Positions 45,114 through 53,952 of a stretch of DNA of 64,000 nt are shown here, piece by piece. Source of the stretch: JAZDRH01 sp047470865 (GTDB lineage: Bacteria; Pseudomonadota; Gammaproteobacteria; Pseudomonadales; Pseudomonadaceae); NCBI RefSeq assembly GCF_047470865.1, contig NZ_JAZDRH010000004.1, forward strand, positions 62,001 to 126,000, in the 5' to 3' direction. The translations under genes and the position numbers were made by a program. A model generated the notes under the pieces. The model was not told the DNA's origin, ran no database searches, and saw only the letters and a list, made by a program, of their open reading frames with translations. The stretch's first letter is position 1. Each line of letters begins with the position of its first letter.

Positions 45114-46307
45114 ATGTCGGGTCGCAATATATTAGTGATAAATAGCGGTAGCTCTTCTGTTAAGTTTGCACTGGTTAACGAGAACAGTGACAGCTTTCCA
45201 CTACAAGGATTAGCAGAGCGACTCGGCACTGAAGATGCAGTATTAAACTGGAGTTTTGAAGGCGAAAAACACCTTACTTCATTACATGGCGCCACACACA
45301 AAGATGCCTTTGAGCGCCTACTACCTATGGTACAAAAAGCCAGTCATGGCCAACTAGATGGCATTGGCCACCGTATTGTGCATGGTGGCGCACATTTCAC
45401 CAAAGCTACAGAATTAACACCCAATGTTATAGAGGTTATTCGTAACGCTGCAGTACTGGCACCACTACACAACCCAGCCGGACTCATTGGCGTTGAAGCT
45501 TCTTTAGCCTTATACCCTGACCTACCGCAAATTGCCGTATTTGATACAGCTTTCCACCAAAGCATGCCCGCTCGCGCCTATCGTTACGCCGTTCCTGAGC
45601 ATCTTTATACTGAACATCATGTACGTCGTTACGGTTTCCATGGCACTAGCCATATGTACGTCAGCCGCAAGGCTGCAGAGTTCAGTAAACTACCTGTAGA
45701 GGATAGTTGCTGGCTGATCGCCCATTTAGGGAACGGCAGTTCGACTTGCGCCGTAGTAAATGGTGAGAGTCGTGATACCAGCATGGGGTTAACTCCGTTA
45801 GAAGGTCTAGTGATGGGGACGCGTAGTGGTGATATTGATCCAAGCCTACCAAACCATCTACATCGCACACTAGGTTGGGACTTGGCTAAAATTGAGTCAG
45901 TACTCACTAAAGAAAGCGGCCTGCTTGGTTTATCTGGCCTATCTAACGATATGCGTACGCTATTAGAAGCTAGCCAGTCAGGTAACGATAAGGCTACTCT
46001 CGCCATTGAGGTATTCTGTTATCGCCTAGCTAAATCATTAGCCGGCATGGCTTGTGCCTTACCACGCTTAGATGGCTTAGTATTCACTGGCGGCATTGGT
46101 GAAAACGCTGACGCTATTCGTGAAAAAACACTATCCTACATGCCACTATTTAATTTTAAACTTAATAACGAAGCAAACAAAAAATGTATTCGTGGTGTAG
46201 CTGGTGTCATTAGTGCAGAAGGTTCTCCTCGCGTATTGGTTATTCCTACCAATGAAGAACGCCAAATTGCCTTAGAAACACTCGCTCTTTTAAATAATCG
46301 TAAATAG
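45114..46307 (+). CDS. ackA: acetate kinase
   Basis: Interconverts acetate + ATP and acetyl phosphate. 397 residues. Motifs: LVINSGSSSVKFAL (phosphate loop), GHRIVHGGAHF, FDTAFHQSMP, RYGFHGTSH and FTGGIGENADAIRE. Start ATG 45114 with AAGGA upstream. pta starts 8 bases downstream, so the pair works as one pathway to make or use acetate with a substrate-level ATP. Confidence 0.97.
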   Translation: MSGRNILVINSGSSSVKFALVNENSDSFPLQGLAERLGTEDAVLNWSFEGEKHLTSLHGATHKDAFERLLPMVQKASHGQLDGIGHRIVHGGAHFTKATELTPNVIEVIRNAAVLAPLHNPAGLIGVEASLALYPDLPQIAVFDTAFHQSMPARAYRYAVPEHLYTEHHVRRYGFHGTSHMYVSRKAAEFSKLPVEDSCWLIAHLGNGSSTCAVVNGESRDTSMGLTPLEGLVMGTRSGDIDPSLPNHLHRTLGWDLAKIESVLTKESGLLGLSGLSNDMRTLLEASQSGNDKATLAIEVFCYRLAKSLAGMACALPRLDGLVFTGGIGENADAIREKTLSYMPLFNFKLNNEANKKCIRGVAGVISAEGSPRVLVIPTNEERQIALETLALLNNRK

Positions 46308-46315
46308 GACGAGCT

Positions 46316-48397
46316 ATGCATACCTTCCTTCTCGCCCCAACCGGATTTGGTGTTGGCCTTGCCAGTATCAGTCTTGGATTAGTTCACGCACTGACTAGCG
46401 CTGGCATTAAAGTAGGTTTTTTCAAACCTATTGCTCAGCCTCACCCTGGCTATTCAGGCCCTGAGCGCTCCAGCACTATGTTAGCCAACAGTTTTGGTTT
46501 AAAGCAGCCTCAACCATTATCCCAACAGCATGTTGAACGCATGATTGGTAATGGGCAGCAAGATGAACTACTCGAAGAAATTGTTAGCAACTACCAAGAA
46601 GTGGCTAATCAATACGACGTGGTCATTATTGAAGGTATGTCACCTACAACCCAGCAAGATTACGCACAGCGTATTAATACAGCGGTCGCACGTGCGGTCA
46701 ATGCTGAGGTTATTTTAGTTAGCGCAGCTAACAGCAATGACTTTGCTGAATTAGCTGACCGTATTGAAATGCAAGCGCAGTTTTTTGGTGGCAGCCAATC
46801 AGAAAACTTACTTGGCGTTATTATTAACCGCGTACCTGAGGCTATTCAAACCTCTTTTGCTGAGCAGCTAACTGCCAACAGTGCGGCTATTCGTCAAGGT
46901 AAACTCCAGCTTTTAGGCTGCATTCCGCAAAACGAAGAACTCAACGCGCCACGCACTTTGGACGTCGCTAACGAGTTAAATGCAAAAATTTTAAACCAAG
47001 GTGAACTCAATAGCCGCCGTGTACAAAAAGTCATTCTATGCGCCCGAGCGGTACCTAACACAGTACCACTATTCAAACCAGGCGTTCTAATTGTTACGCC
47101 TGGCGACCGTGACGACATCATTATGGCTGCTAGCCTAGCAGCACTTAATGGCGTGCAATTAGCTGGCTTATTGTTATGTACCGACTTTACGCCTGACCCT
47201 CGCATCCTAGAGCTTTGTAAAGGTGCCATGCAGAGCGGCTTACCTGTCTTAACAGTGTCTACAGGCTCTTATGATACCGCTAGCAACTTATTCAGCCTGA
47301 ACAAGGGCATTCCTGTTGATGATGAACAACGAATTAAACAGGTTACTGAATTTATCGCTCAGCATCTGGCGGCTGAAAAAATCAAAGCACGCTGCGCTAA
47401 TGTGCGTGAGCTTTTGTTATCGCCACCTGCTTTCCGCTATCAGCTCGTCAAGCGTGCGCAGGCCGCCAACAAGCGTATCGTTCTACCTGAAGGCAATGAG
47501 CCTCGTACTATTCAAGCCGCCGTTATTTGCCAAAACCGCGGTATTGCCCGTTGTGTTTTATTGGCCAAACCTGAAGAAGTAAAAGCCGTTGCCGACGCAC
47601 AAGGCATAGAACTGCCAAAAGATTTAGAGATTTTAGATCCAGACCTTATTCGCAATAACTACATTGCACCTATGGTAGAAATGCGTAAAAGCAAAGGCTT
47701 ATCTGAGATTATGGCCGCTTCGCAACTAGAAGATACTGTTGTGCTGGCAACCATGATGCTAGCCCTTGATGAAGTAGATGGACTAGTTTCTGGCGCAGTA
47801 CATACCACAGCCAGCACTATTCGCCCAGCATTACAGTTGATTAAAACAGCACCTGGCTACAACTTAGTCTCTTCTGTCTTCTTTATGCTACTGCCAGATC
47901 AGGTACTAGTGTATGGCGACTGCGCTGTAAACCCTGACCCTAATGCCGAAAACCTAGCAGAAATTGCCTTGCAAAGTGCTGAGTCTGCCAAAGCCTTTGG
48001 CATTAACCCTAAAGTAGCCATGATCAGCTACTCAACAGGTGACTCTGGCACTGGCGCTGAAGTAGAGAAAGTTCGCGAGGCCACTCGTCTTGCTCAAGAG
48101 CGTGCGCCAGAACTAGCTATTGATGGTCCACTTCAATACGACGCTGCCAGCATTGCTAGCGTAGGCAAGCAAAAAGCGCCTAACAGCAAAGTTGCAGGCC
48201 ACGCCACAGTGTTTGTATTTCCTGATTTAAATACAGGCAATACCACTTACAAAGCTGTACAACGCAGCGCCAATGTCATTAGTGTTGGCCCTATGTTGCA
48301 AGGCTTACGCAAGCCTGTGAATGATTTGTCTCGTGGCGCTTTGGTTGAGGATATTGTATTTACTATCGCCTTAACCGCTATTCAGGCTGTTAAATAA
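46316..48397 (+). CDS. pta: phosphate acetyltransferase (long form)
   Basis: Transfers acetyl between CoA and phosphate. 693 residues in three parts: an N-terminal P-loop-like (BioD-type) domain starting TFLLAPTGFGVGLASISLGL, a DRTGG domain (about 215-320), and the catalytic PTA domain from about residue 370. The catalytic domain carries RIVLPEGNEPRTIQAA, SGAVHTTAST and the C-terminal GPMLQGLRKPVNDLSRG. Note GVG in place of the usual glycine-rich P-loop lysine pattern at residues 9-15, so ATP binding by the first domain is doubtful. Confidence 0.95.
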   Translation: MHTFLLAPTGFGVGLASISLGLVHALTSAGIKVGFFKPIAQPHPGYSGPERSSTMLANSFGLKQPQPLSQQHVERMIGNGQQDELLEEIVSNYQEVANQYDVVIIEGMSPTTQQDYAQRINTAVARAVNAEVILVSAANSNDFAELADRIEMQAQFFGGSQSENLLGVIINRVPEAIQTSFAEQLTANSAAIRQGKLQLLGCIPQNEELNAPRTLDVANELNAKILNQGELNSRRVQKVILCARAVPNTVPLFKPGVLIVTPGDRDDIIMAASLAALNGVQLAGLLLCTDFTPDPRILELCKGAMQSGLPVLTVSTGSYDTASNLFSLNKGIPVDDEQRIKQVTEFIAQHLAAEKIKARCANVRELLLSPPAFRYQLVKRAQAANKRIVLPEGNEPRTIQAAVICQNRGIARCVLLAKPEEVKAVADAQGIELPKDLEILDPDLIRNNYIAPMVEMRKSKGLSEIMAASQLEDTVVLATMMLALDEVDGLVSGAVHTTASTIRPALQLIKTAPGYNLVSSVFFMLLPDQVLVYGDCAVNPDPNAENLAEIALQSAESAKAFGINPKVAMISYSTGDSGTGAEVEKVREATRLAQERAPELAIDGPLQYDAASIASVGKQKAPNSKVAGHATVFVFPDLNTGNTTYKAVQRSANVISVGPMLQGLRKPVNDLSRGALVEDIVFTIALTAIQAVK

Positions 48398-48417
48398 AGC
48401 ATAACTACAGTATATAT

Positions 48418-48451
48418 CAGCAAAATAGCACTAATTTCTGCTATTTTGCTG
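48418..48451 (+). terminator. hairpin after pta, probable terminator
   Basis: A perfect 13-bp stem (CAGCAAAATAGCA with its complement) and 8-base loop, 21 bases after the pta stop. The trailing T tract is poor, so termination efficiency is uncertain. Confidence 0.6.
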
Positions 48452-48550
48452 TTAAAGCTTAGATCTTACTTGCAGTAATATCATTCAGCGTTAACATTAA
48501 CCTTTATAATAAGCACGCTCAACACCCTGGCTGCATCGAGGTTATTATTT

Positions 48551-49462
48551 ATGCTGCATTTTTTACCAAGCGCTATCCGAGGCATCATCTCAGCCCTTAT
48601 TCTATTTATCAGCACTTTTATTTTGTGCTGGCCTTTATTCCTACTTTCACTTATTAAATTTCTTTTTCCGTTTAAACCTATTCAAAGAGCCTTACGCTTT
48701 GCTATGCACAGCATTGCTGAACTATGGATTGGTGTGAATAATTTTTGGATCAAACTGGCAGCTAAGGTACAGTGGACAGTACAAGGGTTAGACAACCTAG
48801 ATATGACCCACTCACGTTTAGTGACTAGCAACCATCAAAGCTGGGTTGATATTCTCGTACTGCAAAATCAGTTCAATCGCAAAATTCCCTTACTTAAATT
48901 CTTTCTTAAGCAAGAGCTTATTTGGGTTCCTATCATAGGTTTATGCTGGTGGGCACTAGAGTTTCCTTTTATGAAACGTTACAGCAAAGCCTATCTTGCC
49001 AAACATCCAGAAAAAAAAGGACAAGATCTAGCCACCACACGTAAAGCCTGCGAACGCTACAAAACCAATCCTGTTTCTGTTTTTAACTTTTTAGAAGGCA
49101 CTCGCTTTACGCCAGAGAAGCATGCCGAACAGCAATCAAGCTTTACATACTTACTCAAACCTAAAGCTGGCGGTATCGCTTTTGTTTTAGACGCCATGGG
49201 TGAACAACTACATAAAATGCTTAATGTGACTATTCACTACCCACAAGGCTCACCCAGCATGTGGTGCTTATTATCTGGAAAAATTAAACAAGTGGTGATG
49301 CACGTCGAAACCTTAGATATTCCCAAGCATTTTTTAGGCAAAAACTACGATTCCGACACCAGTTACCGACAAGACTTTCAAGCCTGGGTTAACCAGCTGT
49401 GGGTCGAAAAAGACCGCTTACTAGCCCAATTACACGAGCAATATCCTGAGTCCAAAGGTTAA
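48551..49462 (+). CDS. 1-acyl-glycerol-3-phosphate acyltransferase family protein (YihG-like)
   Basis: 303 residues. An N-terminal hydrophobic region (about 9-40) anchors the protein in the inner membrane. The acyltransferase motif NHQSWVD gives H95 and D100, followed by an EGTR acceptor motif at 182-185. Longer than PlsC (about 240), it fits the YihG/LPLAT-type homologues, which also acylate lysophospholipids. Transcribed alone, with terminators on both sides. Confidence 0.88.
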   Translation: MLHFLPSAIRGIISALILFISTFILCWPLFLLSLIKFLFPFKPIQRALRFAMHSIAELWIGVNNFWIKLAAKVQWTVQGLDNLDMTHSRLVTSNHQSWVDILVLQNQFNRKIPLLKFFLKQELIWVPIIGLCWWALEFPFMKRYSKAYLAKHPEKKGQDLATTRKACERYKTNPVSVFNFLEGTRFTPEKHAEQQSSFTYLLKPKAGGIAFVLDAMGEQLHKMLNVTIHYPQGSPSMWCLLSGKIKQVVMHVETLDIPKHFLGKNYDSDTSYRQDFQAWVNQLWVEKDRLLAQLHEQYPESKG

Positions 49463-49530
49463 TGCTACCTATGTTGCATAGCACTAGGTCTTAGCCTTGA
49501 CAAAAGGTATACTTGCCTAAAGTGACTTAT

Positions 49531-49560
49531 AACGCCGAGCTTTGCTCGGCGTTGCTTTTA
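49531..49560 (+). terminator. intrinsic terminator after the acyltransferase gene
   Basis: A 10-bp perfect GC-rich stem (AACGCCGAGC/GCTCGGCGTT) with a 3-base loop and a T-rich tail (GCTTTTA). Confidence 0.8.
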
Positions 49561-49593
49561 ATAAAAGGTTCCCGCTAATTAGAGGAGCGCGTA

Positions 49594-51111
49594 ATGACCG
49601 TTATTAAGCAAGATGATCTAATTCAAAGCGTTGCTGATGCTTTACAATATATTTCCTATTACCACCCCGTTGATTTCATTCAAAGTATGCACGAAGCCTA
49701 CTTACGTGAAGAATCACCGGCAGCTAAAGATGCGATTGCACAGATCTTAATCAACTCACGTATGTGCGCTACTGGGCATCGCCCAATTTGCCAAGACACA
49801 GGTATAGTGACTGTCTTTGTACGCGTTGGCATGAATGTTCAATGGGACTCACAAATGAGCCTTGATGATATGATCAATGAAGGTGTTCGCCGTGCTTATA
49901 CTCATCCAGACAACGTACTGCGCGCCTCTATTTTAGCCGACCCGGCAGGCAAACGTAAAAATACTAAAGACAATACCCCAGCCGTTATTCACTACTCTAT
50001 AGTGCCTGGTGATACTGTTGAAATTGATGTAGCCGCTAAAGGCGGTGGCTCTGAAAATAAATCTAAAATGGCTATGCTCAATCCATCTGACTCTATTGTG
50101 GATTGGGTACTTAAAACTGTACCTACAATGGGAGCTGGCTGGTGTCCTCCAGGGATGCTTGGCATCGGTATTGGTGGCACAGCAGAAAAAGCCGCATTAA
50201 TGGCTAAAGAAGTATTGATGGAGTCTATCGATATCCATGAACTTCAAGCCCGTGGCCCACAAAATCGTGCTGAAGAGTTACGTTTAGAAATCTTTGAAAA
50301 AGTAAACCAGCTTGGTATTGGCGCCCAAGGCTTAGGCGGTTTAACTACGGTGTTGGATATCAAAATTAAAGATTACCCAACCCACGCTGCATCTTTACCT
50401 GTGTGCATGATTCCTAACTGTGCTGCCACACGCCATGTTCATTTCACACTAGATGGCACAGGCCCAGCCAAATTAGCAGCCCCCTCATTAGATGCTTACC
50501 CAGAAATTGTTTGGGAAGCGGGTCCATCAGCACGTCGTGTGGATTTAAATAGCATTACGCCAGAAGAAGTGGCTAGCTGGAAACCAGGTGAAACATTATT
50601 ACTCAATGGTAAAATGCTTACTGGCCGAGATGCCGCCCATAAACGCATGTGCGAAATGCTAAATAATGGCGAGCAACTACCTGTAGACCTAAAAGGTCGC
50701 TTTATTTACTACGTTGGCCCTGTAGATCCTGTACGCGATGAAGTGGTAGGACCGGCCGGCCCTACAACAGCAACACGTATGGATAAATTTACCCGTCAGA
50801 TTCTTGAGGCCACAGGGCTTTTAGGTATGATTGGTAAATCTGAACGTGGACCTATTGCCATTGAAGCCATCAAAGACAACAAGGCTGTATACTTAATGGC
50901 CGTAGGAGGTGCTGCGTATTTAGTAGCACAGGCTATTAAACAGGCTAAAGTTCTGGCATTTGAAGAGTTAGGCATGGAAGCTATTTATGAGTTTGATGTA
51001 AAAGATATGCCTGTAACTGTTGCTGTAGACAGTTTAGGCGACTCTGTGCACATCAGCGGCCCACAAATTTGGCATGACAAAATTGTTAAAAGTTTAGCTG
51101 TCGAAGTTTAA
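49594..51111 (+). CDS. fumA: class I fumarate hydratase ([4Fe-4S])
   Basis: Interconverts fumarate and malate in the TCA cycle. 505 residues containing both the alpha domain (to about 290) and the beta domain of iron-dependent fumarases. Cluster-binding Cys are expected in RMCATGHRPICQDTG, in the CMIPNCAATRH region and at the KRMCEML site. GRFIYYVGPVDPVRDEVVGPAGPTTATRM marks the beta domain. Gammaproteobacterial fumA/fumB type. The ribosome site AGAGGAG is strong. As an Fe-S enzyme it would be sensitive to iron supply and oxidants. Confidence 0.94.
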   Translation: MTVIKQDDLIQSVADALQYISYYHPVDFIQSMHEAYLREESPAAKDAIAQILINSRMCATGHRPICQDTGIVTVFVRVGMNVQWDSQMSLDDMINEGVRRAYTHPDNVLRASILADPAGKRKNTKDNTPAVIHYSIVPGDTVEIDVAAKGGGSENKSKMAMLNPSDSIVDWVLKTVPTMGAGWCPPGMLGIGIGGTAEKAALMAKEVLMESIDIHELQARGPQNRAEELRLEIFEKVNQLGIGAQGLGGLTTVLDIKIKDYPTHAASLPVCMIPNCAATRHVHFTLDGTGPAKLAAPSLDAYPEIVWEAGPSARRVDLNSITPEEVASWKPGETLLLNGKMLTGRDAAHKRMCEMLNNGEQLPVDLKGRFIYYVGPVDPVRDEVVGPAGPTTATRMDKFTRQILEATGLLGMIGKSERGPIAIEAIKDNKAVYLMAVGGAAYLVAQAIKQAKVLAFEELGMEAIYEFDVKDMPVTVAVDSLGDSVHISGPQIWHDKIVKSLAVEV

Positions 51112-51120
51112 GCCCAAATA

Positions 51121-51153
51121 AAGAAGCATTAGCTTAAACACTAATGCTTCTTT
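51121..51153 (+). terminator. intrinsic terminator after fumarase
   Basis: A 12-bp stem (AAGAAGCATTAG with CTAATGCTTCTT) and 8-base loop, starting 10 bases after the stop codon. Confidence 0.85.
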
Positions 51154-51476
51154 CCACCAAAGTATAACCACCCATTTCCCATTTAATAATTAATCTTTTG
51201 TTCTAACGCATTTATTTAAATATATTTATTAGAACTATGACTAAATGAGCAATAATTTTATTCAAGTTAGAACTTATGCTACTTGGCTTTAAAGTTTAGT
51301 TATCGTAGAGTATTGAGACTGATTTGCGAGGGTCGCTCAGAACCGTGATCTAGTACCTAACCAATTTTATGTGCTTATTGTATCTCGCTCGACTGCTTAA
51401 CTCCCTGCAACTCAGTGTTGGTATTTATTATTACTTAATAAATGCACAATTAACTTTAGTTTCAAAGGATATAAGT
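51154..51476 (+). promoter_or_regulatory. long AT-rich leader region of the cold-shock gene
   Basis: About 320 bases without a coding gene between the fumarase terminator and cspA. A reading frame is open for 36 codons directly upstream of and in phase with cspA (from 51369), but the residues look random and there is no ribosome site. Long structured 5' leaders that act as RNA thermometers are known for cspA genes; that is the most likely content, together with the promoter. I did not fold it. Confidence 0.45.
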
Positions 51477-51686
51477 ATGTCGCGTCAAACTGGTACCGTT
51501 AAATGGTTCAACGATGAAAAAGGTTTTGGTTTTATTACTCCGGAAAATGGCCCTGACCTTTTTGTTCACTTCCGTGCTATTGAAGGAACAGGCTTTAAAA
51601 CCTTGAAAGAAGGCCAAAAAGTGACTTTCGAAGCTGTAGAAGGCCAGAAAGGAATGCAAGCAGATAAAGTTCAACGCGTTGACTAG
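51477..51686 (+). CDS. CspA-family cold shock protein
   Basis: 69 residues, one cold-shock domain. RNP1 is KGFGFI in KWFNDEKGFGFITPE and RNP2 is DLFVHFRAI, with Phe where VHY or VHF alternate in the family. It binds single-stranded nucleic acid and acts as an RNA chaperone. Start ATG 51477 is preceded by AAAGGA. Monocistronic, with a strong terminator. Confidence 0.96.
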   Translation: MSRQTGTVKWFNDEKGFGFITPENGPDLFVHFRAIEGTGFKTLKEGQKVTFEAVEGQKGMQADKVQRVD

Positions 51687-51695
51687 ACCCTCTGC

Positions 51696-51728
51696 AAAGC
51701 CCTTGATTAATCAAGGGCTTTTTCTTTT
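51696..51728 (+). terminator. intrinsic terminator of the cold-shock gene
   Basis: A 26-base perfect palindrome (AAAGCCCTTGATT and its complement) followed by a T-rich tail. Confidence 0.9.
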
Positions 51729-51790
51729 AGCAATTTGCTCGGTTCAGCTGTTGCAGTACAATACCTAGCACTTTTTGTATTGGGCTAGTT

Positions 51791-52294
51791 ATGTCAAAGA
51801 ATAGACACCTTCTAAAACCTACAGGCGAATACCCTATTGCCGGCATGGGCCGACGTTTCGCTGCTATGTTTTATGACTTTTTATTGTGCTTGGCCATTGT
51901 GATGGTAGCGACCTTAATTTACCAACAAGGTATCTTACGTGCTATTTATGGTGCCGAGCAGCTTATGGCCATGTCGCAAGCCAAGCAGCTTGATCAAGAC
52001 CCCGTCCTATACAGCATCCTCGTATTCTGCTTATTTGGTTTTTTCGCCAAATTTTGGACACACAATGGACAAACACTGGGCATGCAAGTTTGGGGGGTGC
52101 GTGTACAAAACAGGGATGGTACAGCAATAGATCTCTGGCAAAGCCTACTGCGCTTTTTTATTGCAATATTTTCATGGCTAGCCTTTGGCTTAGGCTTTTG
52201 GTGGATGCTGTTTAACAAAGAAAAAAGCACCTGGCACGACAAGTATTCTGAGAGTATTGTTGTGCAGCTACCTAAAAATGCTCATAAAAAATAG
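51791..52294 (+). CDS. RDD family membrane protein
   Basis: 167 residues. The RDD signature is modified to RRFAAMFYDFLLCL at about 17-30, where the Arg and Asp lie in the first helix. There are three hydrophobic segments (about 25-45, 75-95, 115-140), and GQTLGMQVWGVRVQNRDG follows the second. RDD proteins are uncharacterised small membrane proteins, some linked to Na+/H+ exchange. No operon partner; the DUF4124 gene 82 bases downstream may be separate. Confidence 0.88.
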   Translation: MSKNRHLLKPTGEYPIAGMGRRFAAMFYDFLLCLAIVMVATLIYQQGILRAIYGAEQLMAMSQAKQLDQDPVLYSILVFCLFGFFAKFWTHNGQTLGMQVWGVRVQNRDGTAIDLWQSLLRFFIAIFSWLAFGLGFWWMLFNKEKSTWHDKYSESIVVQLPKNAHKK

Positions 52295-52376
52295 TGGCTT
52301 TGCTGTGAGCTAGCTCAAACCATTATATCGACTATGGCTTTATAGTTTATTTATTGTTGATTAGGAAGGATTAATT

Positions 52377-52817
52377 ATGCGCCGCGCTTTTATTTGCTTT
52401 GGTTTATGCGCCGCCCTCTTTGCAGGCGTTGCACAAGCTAACGCCATTTATCAATGGACTGATGCTCAAGGCTCTATACATTACGGCTCTAAACCGCCCG
52501 ATGGTGTTAATGCTAAAATCATATCTACAGGTCAACAACGCTCTTTTGGTTCAAATACTGAACCAGCAAAAGTAGATGAGCCAAACAAGCCAGCTACGCA
52601 AGCAGATATTGATAAAAAAGTACAAGAGGAAGCCGCTGAGCGGGATAAGAAACTACAAGAGTACTGTACTAATATCCGTAATAACTTGGCACAGCTTAAG
52701 TACAACTCACGCGTTATGAGTAACGAAAACGGTGTAGTAGTGCGCTTAACTGAAGAAGAGCGTCAAGCGCGTATTGTAGAAGCCGAAAACGGAATTAAAG
52801 AATACTGTAAAGACTAA
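52377..52817 (+). CDS. DUF4124 domain-containing exported protein
   Basis: 146 residues: signal peptide to AQA/NA (about residue 21), then AIYQWTDAQGSIHYGSKPP, the DUF4124 core that is common in pseudomonad periplasmic proteins. A charged helical C-terminus rich in Lys/Glu contains two Cys. Function unknown. AAGGA lies upstream of the ATG. Confidence 0.85.
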   Translation: MRRAFICFGLCAALFAGVAQANAIYQWTDAQGSIHYGSKPPDGVNAKIISTGQQRSFGSNTEPAKVDEPNKPATQADIDKKVQEEAAERDKKLQEYCTNIRNNLAQLKYNSRVMSNENGVVVRLTEEERQARIVEAENGIKEYCKD

Positions 52818-52818
52818 C

Positions 52819-53163
52819 CTATTGCGGTAACGGTAAATGTCCTTCAGTAAGTAAATGATCTAACGCTTGCAGCCGTTTAACTAACGGCTGCATTTTGTCT
52901 AATTTATCCTTAAATCGCTCTAATGCCATAGGTGCAATAGCACTTTTAGCTGGTAGTGGCTGACCTGATTGCACTAAAGCGATCATTCTTGGTAAAAAAA
53001 CCCATTGCAGCCATTGTTCAAGATCTAATCTATCTACGCAAAATGGCTCTGAGCTCATCAGCGCATCGGCATCAGGCGCTTGTTCTGACCACAATCCAGC
53101 GACCCTTAACTCGCGCTCAAGCCACAACAACTGTTCTGCAACTAAATTAATATGTTGTGACAT
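52819..53163 (-). CDS. yqcC: YqcC family protein (DUF446)
   Basis: 114 residues, all-helical. MSQHINLVAEQLLWLERELRVAGLW and PFCVDRLDLEQWLQWVFLPRM are family signatures. E. coli yqcC lies beside truC; the function is unknown. Here its start overlaps the stop of the TPR lipoprotein gene by one base, so it is the last gene of mrcB-TPR-yqcC. The convergent DUF4124 gene ends 1 base away. Confidence 0.88.
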   Translation of the reverse strand: MSQHINLVAEQLLWLERELRVAGLWSEQAPDADALMSSEPFCVDRLDLEQWLQWVFLPRMIALVQSGQPLPAKSAIAPMALERFKDKLDKMQPLVKRLQALDHLLTEGHLPLPQ

Positions 53164-53939
53164 TAAAGTAATACCTTCGCCCGCTCACGAGCTTGAGCCG
53201 CACCCGCTGCATCATTGCGTTCATCTCGCGAACGTGCTATCAACTCCCAAAAACTAGCCTGTAGCGCTGGCTTATTATTACTTAAACTTAAACCTCGTTG
53301 CGCCATCTGTTCAGCTGTAGCAGGTTCGCCTTGGGCAAGATAAATTTCAGATAGACGATGCAAAATAATAGGCTCGGCTGGTGCGATACGTTGCGCGCGT
53401 TCAAGCTGAGCAGCCGCATTATTGAAATCCCCCCGCTGAGCCGATTGTTCTGCACTGGTAATCAACGCCTGCACTGGGGCTGGCAACGGCTGCTGTGCAT
53501 AATTTGCTTGAGCTGAGCGTAATTTAGCTTGATAGTCTTGGGATTTCTCTTCGAAGACTTGCTGCTGTTGCCCTAGCTGCGCGCGCGCCTGTCCCTCGGC
53601 GGCTTGCCAGTCTTGCTGCCCTGGGGTTTGACTAGCTGACCATGGTTGGTTGTAGGCTTGTGTATTAGTGTTCGTGGCTGACTCATGTTCAACCACAATA
53701 CGATTACTCGTCTGATGCCCACTAACCACAACGGTTTCGCTAGCTTGGTTAGTGCTTGATCCCGCATAATATTGCCCTGTTGATACACTCTGCGGCTGAC
53801 GCGCATTAATATCTCTAAGCGTACCTGGCGTTAGCTTGGTTCCCGCCTCAACTACAGGAACTTTTGCCCCTGTACTATTACAACCACTTAAAAACACACT
53901 ACCGGCTATTGCCAGTGTTAATACTGCGTATTTACTCAA
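53163..53939 (-). CDS. tetratricopeptide-repeat lipoprotein downstream of mrcB
   Basis: 258 residues: lipobox LSGC at about residue 17, a Gln/Ala-rich low-complexity middle (about 90-150), and two to three TPR-like helices at the C-terminus (AQRGDFNNAAAQLERAQRIAPAEP pattern). I chose TTG 53939 as start: GAGG lies 8 bases upstream and MSKYAVLTLAIAGSVFLSGC is a proper lipoprotein signal. It begins 14 bases after mrcB. Its position and outer-membrane fate suggest a PBP1b activator-like role, comparable to LpoB/LpoP. P. aeruginosa LpoP is, as I recall, a TPR lipoprotein encoded with ponB, so this is a good LpoP candidate. Confidence 0.82.
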   Translation of the reverse strand: MSKYAVLTLAIAGSVFLSGCNSTGAKVPVVEAGTKLTPGTLRDINARQPQSVSTGQYYAGSSTNQASETVVVSGHQTSNRIVVEHESATNTNTQAYNQPWSASQTPGQQDWQAAEGQARAQLGQQQQVFEEKSQDYQAKLRSAQANYAQQPLPAPVQALITSAEQSAQRGDFNNAAAQLERAQRIAPAEPIILHRLSEIYLAQGEPATAEQMAQRGLSLSNNKPALQASFWELIARSRDERNDAAGAAQARERAKVLL

Positions 53940-53952
53940 AACGCAATCCTCA

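Noticed and set aside
45101..46321. Several antisense frames within ackA
   Set aside because: Shadow frames of a highly conserved gene; composition is Ser/Pro/Arg-rich as expected of antisense reading.
49570..49600. GAGGAG before fumA as a PrrF target through the CTCCTC core of the sRNA
   Set aside because: Only six bases pair and they are the Shine-Dalgarno sequence itself, which would match many genes; no extended complementarity.
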